A DNA stretch of 12,776 bases from JBLKSS01 sp047607725 (GCF_047607725.1 NZ_JBLKSS010000094.1:1-12776); one strand, 5' to 3'; positions 1-6,838 are shown, counted from the stretch's first letter. The notes: generated by a model from the sequence alone, not told the origin. Made by a program: numbers and translations.

Positions 1-17
1 AAGTCCAGCGGGAAATT

Positions 18-88
18 GGGACGACGTCTTGAGGGTTTTGGTGGGGTTTGTTTCATGAATTGCGCCCATTAAAAAAATAATGGACATC
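18..88. repeat. Diverged copy of a mobile-element end, followed by a small hairpin
   Basis: Positions 18-58 resemble the 50-bp terminal inverted repeat of the element at 6551-6888. Shared blocks are GACGTCTTGA, then a GGTGGG(G)TTTGTT block, then a CATGA/TATGA block, with several substitutions and one indel. Directly after it, positions 66-83 form a CCATTA / TAATGG inverted repeat around six A. This resembles the core of the hairpin inside the 6551-6888 element (CCATTAAAATTTAAGTGG). The roughly 117 bases that separate terminal repeat from hairpin in the full element are absent here. Only one side is in the window, so the outer end and any target duplication cannot be seen. It is read as a decayed relative or fragment of the same repeat family. 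Confidence 0.5.
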
Positions 89-109
89 ATCTTCAATAAC
101 TTGATGGGG

Positions 110-306
110 AATTAACAGACGGCGCTGGGCGTACGCTTACGTCTGCGCTGCCAACGCACCCGTCGCTGAAATTAGCGATTCTCCTCATAAATATTAACAA
201 AATTCACCACGGCGACACTGTCACATCCCGCATGGAGTAACATACTCTTGGCTGACCGGCCCGGCCCACCCGCGGGTTTCGGCCATTATTGACTCACGGA
301 GATCCC
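110..306. other. Non-coding leader upstream of yecD
   Basis: No gene is recognisable on either strand. A weak imperfect hairpin (CAGACG ... CGTCTG, about 116-146) and a 10-bp palindrome ACCCGCGGGT near 269-278 are present, but neither is followed by a T-run. A purine-rich ribosome-binding site (ACGGAG, about 296-301) precedes the yecD ATG at 307. In E. coli the gene divergent from yecD is aspS, from memory of the map; no aspS start is visible here, so neighbouring synteny may already be broken by the element at the left edge. Confidence 0.4.
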
Positions 307-882
307 ATGCTTAAGCTCAGTCCTTCTCGTACCGCCCTGGTGCTCATCGATTTACAAGAAGGGATTTTACCCTTCGCCGGCGGCCCGCACAGCGCCGCGG
401 ACGTCGTCAAACGCGCGGCCGTGCTGGCGCAGGGTTTTCGCGACGCGCACGCGCCGGTATTTTTGGTCCGCGTGGGTTGGTCGGCCGATTTCGCCGACGT
501 GTTGAAACAGCCGGTGGATAGCGCCAGCGGCGGCCCCGGCCCGCTGCCGGCCACCTGGTGGGACATTCCCGTCGCCCTACAGGCGCAAGACAGCGACATT
601 CGCATCATTAAACGCCAGTGGGGCGCCTTCTACGGCACCGAATTGGAAATGCAGCTGCGCCGGCGCGGTATTCAAACCATTGTCTTGGGCGGGATTTCCA
701 CTAATATTGGCGTGGAATCCACCGCGCGTAATACCTGGGAGCTGGGTTTCGAGCTGGTGCTGGTGGAAGATATCTGCAGCGCCCACGATGAGACCCAGCA
801 TAACGGCAGCTTCCAGCATATCTTCCCGCTCCTGGGCCGCGTGCGCCGCATTGCGGAAGTGCTTGACGCCCTGGCCGGTTAA
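307..882 (+). CDS. yecD: Isochorismatase-family protein YecD
   Basis: A 191-residue soluble protein of the isochorismatase-like (cysteine hydrolase) fold; the substrate of YecD is not known to me. The match to E. coli YecD runs end to end, including DLQEGILPFAGGPH, VGWSAD, IKRQWGAFYGT and STNIGVEST. The family catalytic Asp (D15) and Lys (K102) are present, but the nucleophilic Cys position is Gly (G135 in NIGVES). As I recall E. coli YecD has the same change, so this is probably not damage. The ATG at 307 is chosen over the in-frame TTG at 289 because ACGGAG lies 6 bases upstream and the resulting N-terminus MLKLSPSRTALV aligns with E. coli. The reading frame is intact. Its stop lies two bases before the truncated yecE homology, showing that a deletion has fused the two genes closely. 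Confidence 0.9.
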   Translation: MLKLSPSRTALVLIDLQEGILPFAGGPHSAADVVKRAAVLAQGFRDAHAPVFLVRVGWSADFADVLKQPVDSASGGPGPLPATWWDIPVALQAQDSDIRIIKRQWGAFYGTELEMQLRRRGIQTIVLGGISTNIGVESTARNTWELGFELVLVEDICSAHDETQHNGSFQHIFPLLGRVRRIAEVLDALAG

Positions 883-883
883 C

Positions 884-1627
884 GCCCGCCACTTCAACTG
901 CGTGGAGGGCAACACCACGCTGTACGCGCTGCCCGATGCCGTGCGAGTGCGCGAGTGGCGCGCCATGACGCCGGAAACGTTTCGTTTTTGCTTCAAGTTT
1001 CCCGCCACCATCAGCCACCAGGGCGGGCTGCGCCACTTCCAGTCGCCGCTGGCGGCGTTTTTCGCTACCCTCGCACCGCTGGCGGACCGCATCGGGCAAT
1101 ATTGGCTTCAGCTGCCGGCGGCATTTGGCCCGGCGGACCTGGACCGACTTTGGGCCTTGCTCGACGCGCTGCCGGCGGATTTCCACTACGGTGTGGAGGG
1201 GCGCCATCCGGCTTTTTTCACCAAACAAGACGAAGAGCGTGCGCTAAACCGCGGCCTGCAGCAGCGGGGCGTCAACCGGGTGATCCTCGACAGCCGCCCG
1301 GTCCATACGGCCCTCCCCACTTCCCCGGCGCGGCGCGCCGCCAAGCAGCAAAAACCCAAGCTGCCGGTGCATACGGTGGTGACCGCCGGACGGCCCTTGG
1401 TGCGCTTTATCGGTGCCGACGACCCCGACGATAACGTCACGCTGTTCCAGCCGTGGCGGGCCCGTTTACCGCAATGGCAACAGCGGGGAACGCTCTTTTT
1501 GTTTATCCACACGCCGGATATCGCCTTTGCACCGCCGCTGGCCCAGCATTTGTGGCCGAAACTGGCAGCACAAATCCCCGCTATGGGCCCAACGCCGCAT
1601 TGGCCACAGCAGGAAACGCTTTTTTGA
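884..1627 (+). pseudogene. yecE: yecE (DUF72 family), 5' end deleted
   Basis: Homology to the DUF72 protein YecE (function unknown, predicted TIM-barrel-like) begins abruptly at ARHFNCVEGNTT, one base after the yecD stop. It then runs without interruption through FCFKFPATISHQ, IGQYWLQLPAAFGP, RGVNRVILDSRPVH and RFIGADD to a normal C-terminus (QQETLF). About 25 N-terminal residues expected from E. coli YecE, including the start codon and the GLPQW segment, are missing. The frame is open upstream only because it overlaps yecD out of frame. The nearest in-frame start codons are GTG at 902, with no ribosome-binding site in front, and later ones deeper in the domain. The simplest reading is a deletion of about 75-80 bp at the yecD-yecE junction. 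A translationally coupled shortened product cannot be excluded, but it would lack the first strand of the barrel. Confidence 0.78.
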
Positions 1628-1733
1628 GCGGTCAAAACCGCGCGAACCACCCGCTTTTTTTTGCGACACCGCCGGTGACACAGGCTATTATTTTGCTCGC
1701 GAAAAGTTGGGTGAACGAGGGAGTAACGTTAGG

Positions 1734-2129
1734 ATGGTAAGCGCGCTTTATGTCGTGCTGGGTGCATTGTTGCTGATAAAGTTATCGCTGGATGTCGTCA
1801 GGCTCAGGACCCAATACCGCGTGGCCACGGGTGACGGCGGTTTTTATGAATTACAGACCGCTATCCGGGTGCACGGCAACGTGGTGGAATATATTCCCAT
1901 CGGCCTGATTTTACTGGTGTTGCTGGAAATGAACGGAACCCCCAACTGGACATTGCACATCTGCAGGCTGCTGCTGATGGCCGGTCGGCTGATGCACTAT
2001 TATGGTCTGCGCACGCGGGAATACCGCTAGCGGCGCGCCGGCATGAGCGCCACTTACTGCGCGTTGATGCTGATGGTGCTGCTTAATCTCTGGTTCATGC
2101 CCTGGGATGTGGTGCTCAGCTGGCAGTAA
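1734..2129 (+). pseudogene. yecN: yecN (MAPEG family membrane protein), interrupted by an amber codon
   Basis: From the ATG at 1734 the translation matches YecN, a small inner-membrane protein of the MAPEG superfamily with about four membrane segments. Conserved blocks are DVVRLRTQYRVATGDGGF, IRVHGNVVEYIPIG, LLLEMNG-like and AGRLMHYYG. Codon 99 is TAG (2028-2030) where E. coli has Trp (sequence RWRRSGMSAT); TGG to TAG is a single change. After it the same frame continues with RRAGMSATYCALMLMVLLNLWFMPWDVV to TAA at 2127-2129. The full length would be 131 codons, equal to E. coli. The truncated product would lose the last membrane helix. The ribosome-binding site is GTTAGG just before the ATG. 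It is either a recent pseudogene or a read-through product; only one lesion is visible, so decay is young. Confidence 0.85.
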
Positions 2130-2175
2130 GGGGGCACCCGGCTGCGCGCGGGACACATGCTTTATCGCCGCTTTC

Positions 2176-2184
2176 TGATAGAAT
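2176..2184 (+). promoter_or_regulatory. Possible extended -10 promoter of cmoA-cmoB
   Basis: TGATAGAAT fits an extended -10 element (TG, one base, then TAGAAT) about 30 bases before the cmoA ATG. No convincing -35 box is visible at 16-18 bp spacing, which is tolerable for extended -10 promoters. This is a sequence reading only. Confidence 0.4.
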
Positions 2185-2215
2185 AGGGGTTTTGCACAAC
2201 GACGCCTATTTTGCC

Positions 2216-2959
2216 ATGACCCATCGTGATGACCTTTTCTCGGCGCCCATAGCCAGCCTGGGCGACTGGACTTTCGACGATCGCGTCGCCGAAGTCTTTC
2301 CTGATATGATCCAGCGTTCCGTCCCCGGCTATTCCAATATTATCTCGATGATCGGGATGCTGGCCGGCCGCTTTGCCCGCGCGGGAACGCAGATTTATGA
2401 TCTCGGCTGCGCCCTCGGCGCCGCGACGCTCGCGATGCGCCGCACCATTCACCATACCGATTGCCGCATTATCGCGGTGGACAACTCGCCGGCGATGATA
2501 GCCTGCTGTCGGCGCCATATCGAAGCATTTCGCGCCGAGACGCCTACGGAGATCGTCGAAGGCGATATACGCACCGTCCCCATTGAAAACGCCTCGCTGG
2601 TGGTGCTCAATTTTACCTTGCAGTTTCTCGAACCCGAGCAGCGCCAAACATTGCTTAATCGTATTTATCAGGGGCTCAATCCGGGGGGTGCCGTGGTGCT
2701 ATCGGAAAAATTCAGTTTTCAGGATCGGCGCATTGGCGCACTGTTGTTCGATATGCATCACGATTTCAAACGGGCCAACGGCTATAGCGAACTGGAGATC
2801 AGCCAGAAACGTAGCATGCTGGAAAATGTGATGCTCACCGACACGGTGGAAGAGCATAAACAGCGTCTGGCCGAGGCGGGTTTCGGTCATGCCGAGGTCT
2901 GGTTCCAGTGCTTCAATTTCGGCTCATTGATTGCCATCAAACCGGAGAGCGGGCAGTGA
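2216..2959 (+). CDS. cmoA: Carboxy-S-adenosyl-L-methionine synthase CmoA
   Basis: CmoA converts S-adenosylmethionine plus prephenate to carboxy-SAM in the cytoplasm, the donor used by CmoB to make 5-oxyacetyluridine (cmo5U) at tRNA wobble position 34. The 247-residue product matches E. coli CmoA in length and throughout. It has the class I methyltransferase motif DLGCALGAAT (about residues 62-71), AVDNSPAMI, EGDIR, and the conserved VVLNFTLQFLEP and HHDFKRANGYSELEISQKR segments. The ATG at 2216 is chosen over the TTG at 2192 because MTHRDDLFSAPIA aligns with the E. coli N-terminus. The stop overlaps the start of cmoB (GTGA), so the pair is translationally coupled. The gene is intact, in contrast to yecE and yecN just upstream. 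Confidence 0.95.
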   Translation: MTHRDDLFSAPIASLGDWTFDDRVAEVFPDMIQRSVPGYSNIISMIGMLAGRFARAGTQIYDLGCALGAATLAMRRTIHHTDCRIIAVDNSPAMIACCRRHIEAFRAETPTEIVEGDIRTVPIENASLVVLNFTLQFLEPEQRQTLLNRIYQGLNPGGAVVLSEKFSFQDRRIGALLFDMHHDFKRANGYSELEISQKRSMLENVMLTDTVEEHKQRLAEAGFGHAEVWFQCFNFGSLIAIKPESGQ

Positions 2960-3927
2960 GTCAGTTTGCCGATTTTTATCAGCTTATCGTCAAGAGTCCG
3001 TTGAGTCACTGGCTCAATACCCTGCCCGCACAACTGAGCGAGTGGGAACATACTTCGTTGCACGGCAAGTTTACCCAGTGGTTTAACGCGGTGGAAAAAC
3101 TGCCGACGCTGACCCCCGCGCGTCTGGATCTCCTGCACGGCGTAAGCGCGGACAGCAACCCGCCGCTGCCCGTCGGCCAGCGGGCGGGGATCGAATCCCT
3201 GCTGCGCCAGCTGATGCCGTGGCGTAAAGGCCCCTTTTCACTTTATGGCGTCACTATCGACACCGAATGGCGCTCTGATTGGAAATGGGAACGCGTGGTG
3301 CCGCATATCGCGCCGCTGGCCGGCCGGCTTATCTTGGATGTCGGCTGCGGCAGCGGTTACCACCTGTGGCGGATGGTCGGCGCCGGCGCGCAACTGGCGG
3401 TCGGCATCGATCCGATGCAGCTGTTTTATTGCCAATTTGCCGCGGTGCGCAAGCTGCTCGGCGATGATCTACGGGCGCATCTGCTGCCGTTGGGCATTGA
3501 GCAGTTACCGGAATTGGCCGCCTTTGACACCGTGTTTTCCATGGGGGTGCTGTATCATCGCCGCTCGCCGCTCGATCATCTGCTGCAGTTAAAAAATCAA
3601 TTGGTCAGCGGCGGTGAACTGGTGTTGGAAACCCTGGTCATCGAAGGGGACCAGAACCAGGTGCTGGTCCCCGGGGAGCGTTACGCCCAAATGCGCAACG
3701 TCTACTTTATTCCCTCCCCCGCCGCCTTGATCGGCTGGCTGGAAAAATGCGGGTTTGTTAACGTGCGTCAGTTGGATATGTCGGTGACCAGCACTGACGA
3801 ACAGCGGCGCACGGCGTGGATGACCAGCGAATCCCTGGCGGATTTCCTGCATCCCGACGACCCGCGACTGACCATTGAGTGCCACCCCGCACCGCTGCGG
3901 GCGGTTATCGTGACGGAGAAACCCTGA
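2956..3927 (+). CDS. cmoB: tRNA U34 carboxymethyltransferase CmoB
   Basis: CmoB transfers the carboxymethyl group of carboxy-SAM to 5-hydroxyuridine at position 34 of several tRNAs, widening decoding of codons ending in G or U. The 323-residue protein equals E. coli CmoB in length. Its motifs are LMPWRKGPFSLYGV and IDTEWRSDWKW in the N-terminal region, the SAM-type motif DVGCGSGYH (residues 128-136), LLPLGIEQLP, DTVFSMGVLYHRRSP and RYAQMRNVYFIPS. The start is taken as GTG at 2956, overlapping the cmoA TGA by three bases. This gives VSQFADFYQLI, which aligns with the E. coli N-terminus; the upstream in-frame extension lies inside cmoA and is spurious. The gene is intact and in an operon with cmoA. 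Confidence 0.95.
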   Translation: MSQFADFYQLIVKSPLSHWLNTLPAQLSEWEHTSLHGKFTQWFNAVEKLPTLTPARLDLLHGVSADSNPPLPVGQRAGIESLLRQLMPWRKGPFSLYGVTIDTEWRSDWKWERVVPHIAPLAGRLILDVGCGSGYHLWRMVGAGAQLAVGIDPMQLFYCQFAAVRKLLGDDLRAHLLPLGIEQLPELAAFDTVFSMGVLYHRRSPLDHLLQLKNQLVSGGELVLETLVIEGDQNQVLVPGERYAQMRNVYFIPSPAALIGWLEKCGFVNVRQLDMSVTSTDEQRRTAWMTSESLADFLHPDDPRLTIECHPAPLRAVIVTEKP

Positions 3928-3938
3928 CGGCAAACGGC

Positions 3939-3967
3939 GCGGCGGGGTGAAAGCGCCCCTTCGCCGC
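3939..3967 (+). terminator. GC-rich hairpin after cmoB, weak terminator candidate
   Basis: GCGGCG at 3939-3944 pairs with CGCCGC at 3962-3967, extended inward by GGG/CCC pairs with a TT bulge. It starts 12 bases after the cmoB stop. No T-run follows, so it may be only an RNA-end-stabilising hairpin or chance in GC-rich DNA. Confidence 0.3.
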
Positions 3968-4097
3968 CAGTATGCGCCCCATCACCGATAAGGAAGGCGC
4001 GCTAATGCGTCCGGTTGCCGGCGCGGGCGTTAATTAGGTAATGGCCAGTCGTCATAGCGTAGGCCCAGGAAGGGCGCCGTCACCGATTAACACGAGA
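3968..4097. other. Non-coding gap between cmoB and cutC
   Basis: No open reading frame with recognisable homology and no clear repeat. In E. coli, as I recall, torZ and torY lie between cmoB and cutC; nothing of either is visible here. Confidence 0.4.
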
Positions 4098-4129
4098 TAA
4101 AAAGAAGCCCCAACAAGAGGTTGGGGCTT
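4098..4129 (-). terminator. Rho-independent terminator of cutC
   Basis: A perfect 10-bp stem: AAGCCCCAAC at 4105-4114 and GTTGGGGCTT at 4120-4129, with a 5-base loop. Read on the minus strand it is followed by CTTTTTAT (4104 down to 4097). It lies about 50 bases past the cutC stop, so it fits as the cutC terminator. On the plus strand there is no T-run, so it is not expected to end cmoB transcripts. Confidence 0.85.
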
Positions 4130-4181
4130 GGTACTTGCAAGCATCACGTGGGTTAAAGCGTGTGCGCGGCAAAATCGGTTA

Positions 4182-4945
4182 TCACGCCGGACGCGTCGCA
4201 ACGGGCAACACGGTCAGCGCATGTTTCATATTGGCTACCATTTCACCGTCTACCCGGTAACGGCTGAATTCGTCCGCCTCGCTGTCGGCGCTCATGCTGA
4301 CGCCCGCTTTCCGGTAGCGCATGCCGGAGGGAACAAATTGACCGGCGGAGCTGTGCAATTCTTGGATCCCGCTTTGCACAAACTTATGCAGGTTAGTCAA
4401 TCTCACGCCCCCTCCCGCCATAATGATTGGACCACGACTGAGCTCGGTCAGTTCCCTCAGTAACGCCAAACCTGTTTCCGCGCTTTGCTGTTGACCGGAG
4501 CTTAGGATGCGCGCCACCCCTAAATCGGTTAATTGCCGCAGCGCCTGATAAGGATTGAGGCACATATCGAAGGCGCGGTGGAAAGTGACCGCCATCGTGC
4601 CGGCAAGGTGCATAATGCGACGCATACGCGCCAGATCAACGTGCCCGTCCGCATCGAGCAGGCTAATCACCAACCCCGGAAAGCCCATATCACGGACCTG
4701 CGCGACATCATTAAGCATCACCTCGAACTCGGCAGCGCTATAGCAAAAATCGCCGCCGCGCGGGCGGATGATGATGGGATGAACCGGCAACGCAACGCGG
4801 TCGCGTACCGCCTGCAGCGTTCCAAAACCGGGCGTCAATCCCCCTTCTTTTGGAGCACAACAAAGCTCAATCCGGTCCGCGCCCGCTTGCTCTGCCGTTA
4901 TGGCGCACTCCGCGCTATAGCAGCAAACTTCCAGTTTTTTGGCAT
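4182..4945 (-). pseudogene. cutC: cutC (copper homeostasis protein), frameshift at an A6 tract near the start
   Basis: The minus strand encodes a CutC-family TIM-barrel protein, historically linked to copper tolerance. A strong ribosome-binding site (AAAGGAG) precedes ATG at 4945-4943. The codons after it (ATG CCA AAA AAC TGG AAG) run out of frame and stop soon after. The correct frame begins at CTGGAAGTTTGCTGCTATAG (LEVCCYS) and continues as TAEQAGADRIELC, APKEGGLTPGFGT, IRPRGGDFCYS, TFHRAFDMC, IIMAGGGVR, HSSAG and MRYR to the stop. One base is missing (or two are extra) in or next to the A6 run at 4940-4935. The span of 764 bases is not a multiple of three. In the correct frame the only start codons are non-ATG, such as TTG at 4838, which would drop the first barrel strand. 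It also carries an extra Ile in HPIIIRPRGG (three ATC codons). Likely a pseudogene; polymerase slippage on the A tract could restore some product. Confidence 0.75.
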
Positions 4946-4979
4946 GGTATACTACTCCTTTCTTAACGGCCCTGAATTA

Positions 4980-5001
4980 CTGGCATAGCACACTATGCCA
5001 G
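4980..5001. promoter_or_regulatory. Operator-like inverted repeat between cutC and the MalY/PatB-type gene
   Basis: CTGGCATAG and CTATGCCAG form a perfect 9-bp inverted repeat with a 4-base centre (CACA). It lies in the ~99-bp divergent region, about 35 bases before the cutC ATG and 43 before the lyase ATG. Size and symmetry suit a dimeric helix-turn-helix regulator, and the position would allow control of one or both promoters. No regulator gene is adjacent in the window. An RNA hairpin is a possible alternative, but it lacks a T-run. Confidence 0.5.
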
Positions 5002-5044
5002 CAAACGGCGGCGTTATTGTTGTTAATTGTGCAGGGAAAAGACT

Positions 5045-6211
5045 ATGGCATTCAACTTCGATGAATGTATCGACCGGCGTCACAGCGATAGTTATAAATG
5101 GCAAAAGTACGCCGGGCGGGATGTCATTCCACTCTGGGTGGCCGATACAGACTTTCGTTCGCCTCCCTGCATTATCGAGGCGTTGCGCGCCCGTGTCGAA
5201 CATGGCGTGTTTGGCTACGGCTCGGCGCCGACGGACCTGACCGAGATTTTCATCCATCGGATGCGCGAGCGCTATCAGTGGGAGGTCAAGGCGGAATGGC
5301 TCGTTTTTCTACCGGGCCTGGTGAGCGGCCTGCATCTGGCGGTCCGCGCCCTGACCGCGGCAAACGAGGCGGTGGTCATTCCTAATCCTATCTATCCGCC
5401 GTTCCGCGCGGCCGCCCGCAGCGCGGGCCGCGAACAGCGGCTGGCGCCGATGCGACTTGAGGCCGATCGTTGGTGCGTGGATTTCACCGGCACCGATCCC
5501 GCGCTGACCGGCAACGAACGCCTGTTGATGCTGTGCAATCCCCACAACCCCGGCGGAACTGCCTATCGCCGCGAAGAGCTTTTGCAGCACCTGGCCTTTA
5601 CCCGTGAGCACAATCTGCTGGTGTGCTCCGATGAAATTCATTGCGATTTATTGCTGACCCCCGGTCTGCGACATATCCCCTTCGCGTCCCTGAACGAGGA
5701 CGCGGCACAGCGCAGCATTACCCTCATGTCGCCGTCGAAAAGCTTCAATATCCCCGGACTTGGGGCTTCGGTTGCGGTAATACCCAATGCGCGTCTGCGC
5801 ATGAAGTTCGCCACGCAGCGCGCGGGCATGGTGCCGGCCGTGGATGTGCTGGCGCTGTGCGCCGCTAACGCCGCCTGGCGCGGCGGCCAGGATTGGCTCG
5901 GGGAGCAGATTGACTATCTGCGCGCCAATCGCGACCGGCTCGCGGCTCGCCTGCGGGATATGCCCGGTCTGACGCTGGCTGGCCCCGAGGTGACCTATTT
6001 GGCCTGGATTGACGCCAGCGGCCTGGACGTAGCCGATCCACACACCTTTTTTGAACAGGCGGGCGTCGGTCTCTCCGCCGGCGCCGATTTCGGCGACCGG
6101 CGCTTTGTCCGGCTCAATTTCGGCTGCGCCAGGGGGTTGCTGGACGCCGCCCTGGATAGGATGGTGCAGGCAATCAACAGAACCAACGCGCATAGCGGGT
6201 CGCTGCCCTAA
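5045..6211 (+). CDS. MalY/PatB-type PLP-dependent C-S beta-lyase (cystathionine beta-lyase-like)
   Basis: A 388-residue fold-type I aminotransferase-class enzyme of the MalY/PatB family, typically cleaving the C-S bond of cystathionine or cysteine conjugates to give pyruvate, ammonia and a thiol. Visible residues are the N-terminal DRRHSDSYKW with PLWVADTDF, then NPIYPPF, NPHNPGG (N165 start), SDEIHCDL with D196 for the PLP ring nitrogen, SPSKSFNIPGL with K232 as the Schiff-base lysine, and RFVRLNFGCARG with R356 for the substrate carboxylate. Length matches MalY and PatB (about 390). ATG at 5045 follows AGGGAAAAG; a TTG at 5027 would add six residues. It is intact, divergent from cutC and convergent with yecM, ending 5 bases before the yecM stop. 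In E. coli cutC and yecM are neighbours without this gene. I cannot tell malY from patB from sequence alone, so no symbol is given. Confidence 0.85.
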   Translation: MAFNFDECIDRRHSDSYKWQKYAGRDVIPLWVADTDFRSPPCIIEALRARVEHGVFGYGSAPTDLTEIFIHRMRERYQWEVKAEWLVFLPGLVSGLHLAVRALTAANEAVVIPNPIYPPFRAAARSAGREQRLAPMRLEADRWCVDFTGTDPALTGNERLLMLCNPHNPGGTAYRREELLQHLAFTREHNLLVCSDEIHCDLLLTPGLRHIPFASLNEDAAQRSITLMSPSKSFNIPGLGASVAVIPNARLRMKFATQRAGMVPAVDVLALCAANAAWRGGQDWLGEQIDYLRANRDRLAARLRDMPGLTLAGPEVTYLAWIDASGLDVADPHTFFEQAGVGLSAGADFGDRRFVRLNFGCARGLLDAALDRMVQAINRTNAHSGSLP

Positions 6212-6216
6212 CAACG

Positions 6217-6550
6217 TCAAGGGCGCGCGGTGGTAACGATATCGCGCAGTCTATGGGGGTGAAATTTCACGGTGACGCGGCCATCACTGATCGCAAGCGT
6301 AGGATTGGCTAATGTCTCCTCCTGAGAGCGCGGCTGGCTTTGTTTGATGCGCAAATCGGGCGAGGCCAGCGCACTCTCCGAGATCAGCGGCCGCGGGTAA
6401 AGCGTATCCGCCTCTCCCGGCAGCACCATTTCAATATGTTCCCATCCTTCATGGGGATATCGCCGCTCGCCGGGCCAGGGAAGCTCAATACAATGGAGCG
6501 CTTGTCCTTTTAAAACCAGCGGCGTCGTCAGTTCAAACAGTGCAATGTTA
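6217..6550 (-). pseudogene. yecM: yecM, 3' fragment cut by the inverted-repeat element
   Basis: Read on the minus strand from the element boundary, the frame gives TNIALFEL, then CIELPWPGERRYPHEGWEHIE and MVLPGEADTLYPR, and ends NPTLAISDGRVTVKFHPH before TGA at 6219-6217. This matches the C-terminal part of E. coli YecM (PWPGEKRYPHEGWEHIEIVLPG; NPTLAVTDGKTTIKFHP), a putative metal-binding VOC-fold protein of about 188 residues. About 111 codons remain. The N-terminal ~75-80 residues and the start are gone, and homology stops at position 6550, the first base outside the 50-bp repeat. The remaining frame has no internal stop. Its place after cutC on the same strand agrees with E. coli gene order. 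The missing 5' part should be elsewhere in the genome if the break was a rearrangement. Confidence 0.82.
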
Positions 6551-6600
6551 GTAAGCGCCCCATGGAGGACGTCTTGAATTATTGGTGGGTTTGTTGTATG
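6551..6600 (+). repeat. Left terminal inverted repeat of the 338-bp element
   Basis: Begins GTAAGCGCCCCATGGAGG and ends GGTTTGTTGTATG. It pairs with 6839-6888 with a single mismatch. Its outer edge abuts the last recognisable yecM codon. Confidence 0.92.
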
Positions 6601-6717
6601 AGACAGTAAACCTACGTTACACGCTTATGCTCATTGCATTTTCACATTGTATTGATTTTAATAATTTTTATTTCTATCCCGGTTTGAGTGATATGAAATT
6701 AGTGGTTCTGAAGTTTG

Positions 6718-6753
6718 TGATAGTGTCCATTAAAATTTAAGTGGACACTATCA
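6718..6753. repeat. Hairpin inside the 338-bp element
   Basis: TGATAGTGTCCA (6718-6729) and TGGACACTATCA (6742-6753) are perfect 12-bp arms. The 12-base centre TTAAAATTTAAG is itself nearly symmetric, so the whole 36 bases is an almost continuous palindrome. It lies off-centre in the element. It could be two abutted ends of another insertion sequence, a protein-binding site or a transcriptional hairpin; no T-run follows. Confidence 0.8.
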
Positions 6754-6838
6754 TCGCCGGATTATCCATGATCTGACAGCCGTCCCTTATAGGATGCGGG
6801 TTCACTAGGCATCGTAATGGAACATATTCTTACCGGGC

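Noticed and set aside
263..286. GC-rich palindrome (ACCCGCGGGT with flanking GGCC) as a terminator or operator
   Set aside because: Short, with mismatches in the outer part and no T-run; expected by chance in GC-rich DNA.
1629..1672. Possible rho-independent terminator after yecE (GCGGTCAAAACCGC and a later run of eight T)
   Set aside because: The hairpin and the T-run are separated by more than ten bases, and the T-run is not preceded by a stable stem of its own.
2956..3927. cmoB start further upstream at 2908
   Set aside because: That extension lies inside cmoA and does not match the CmoB N-terminus; the GTG overlapping the cmoA stop gives the exact family length.
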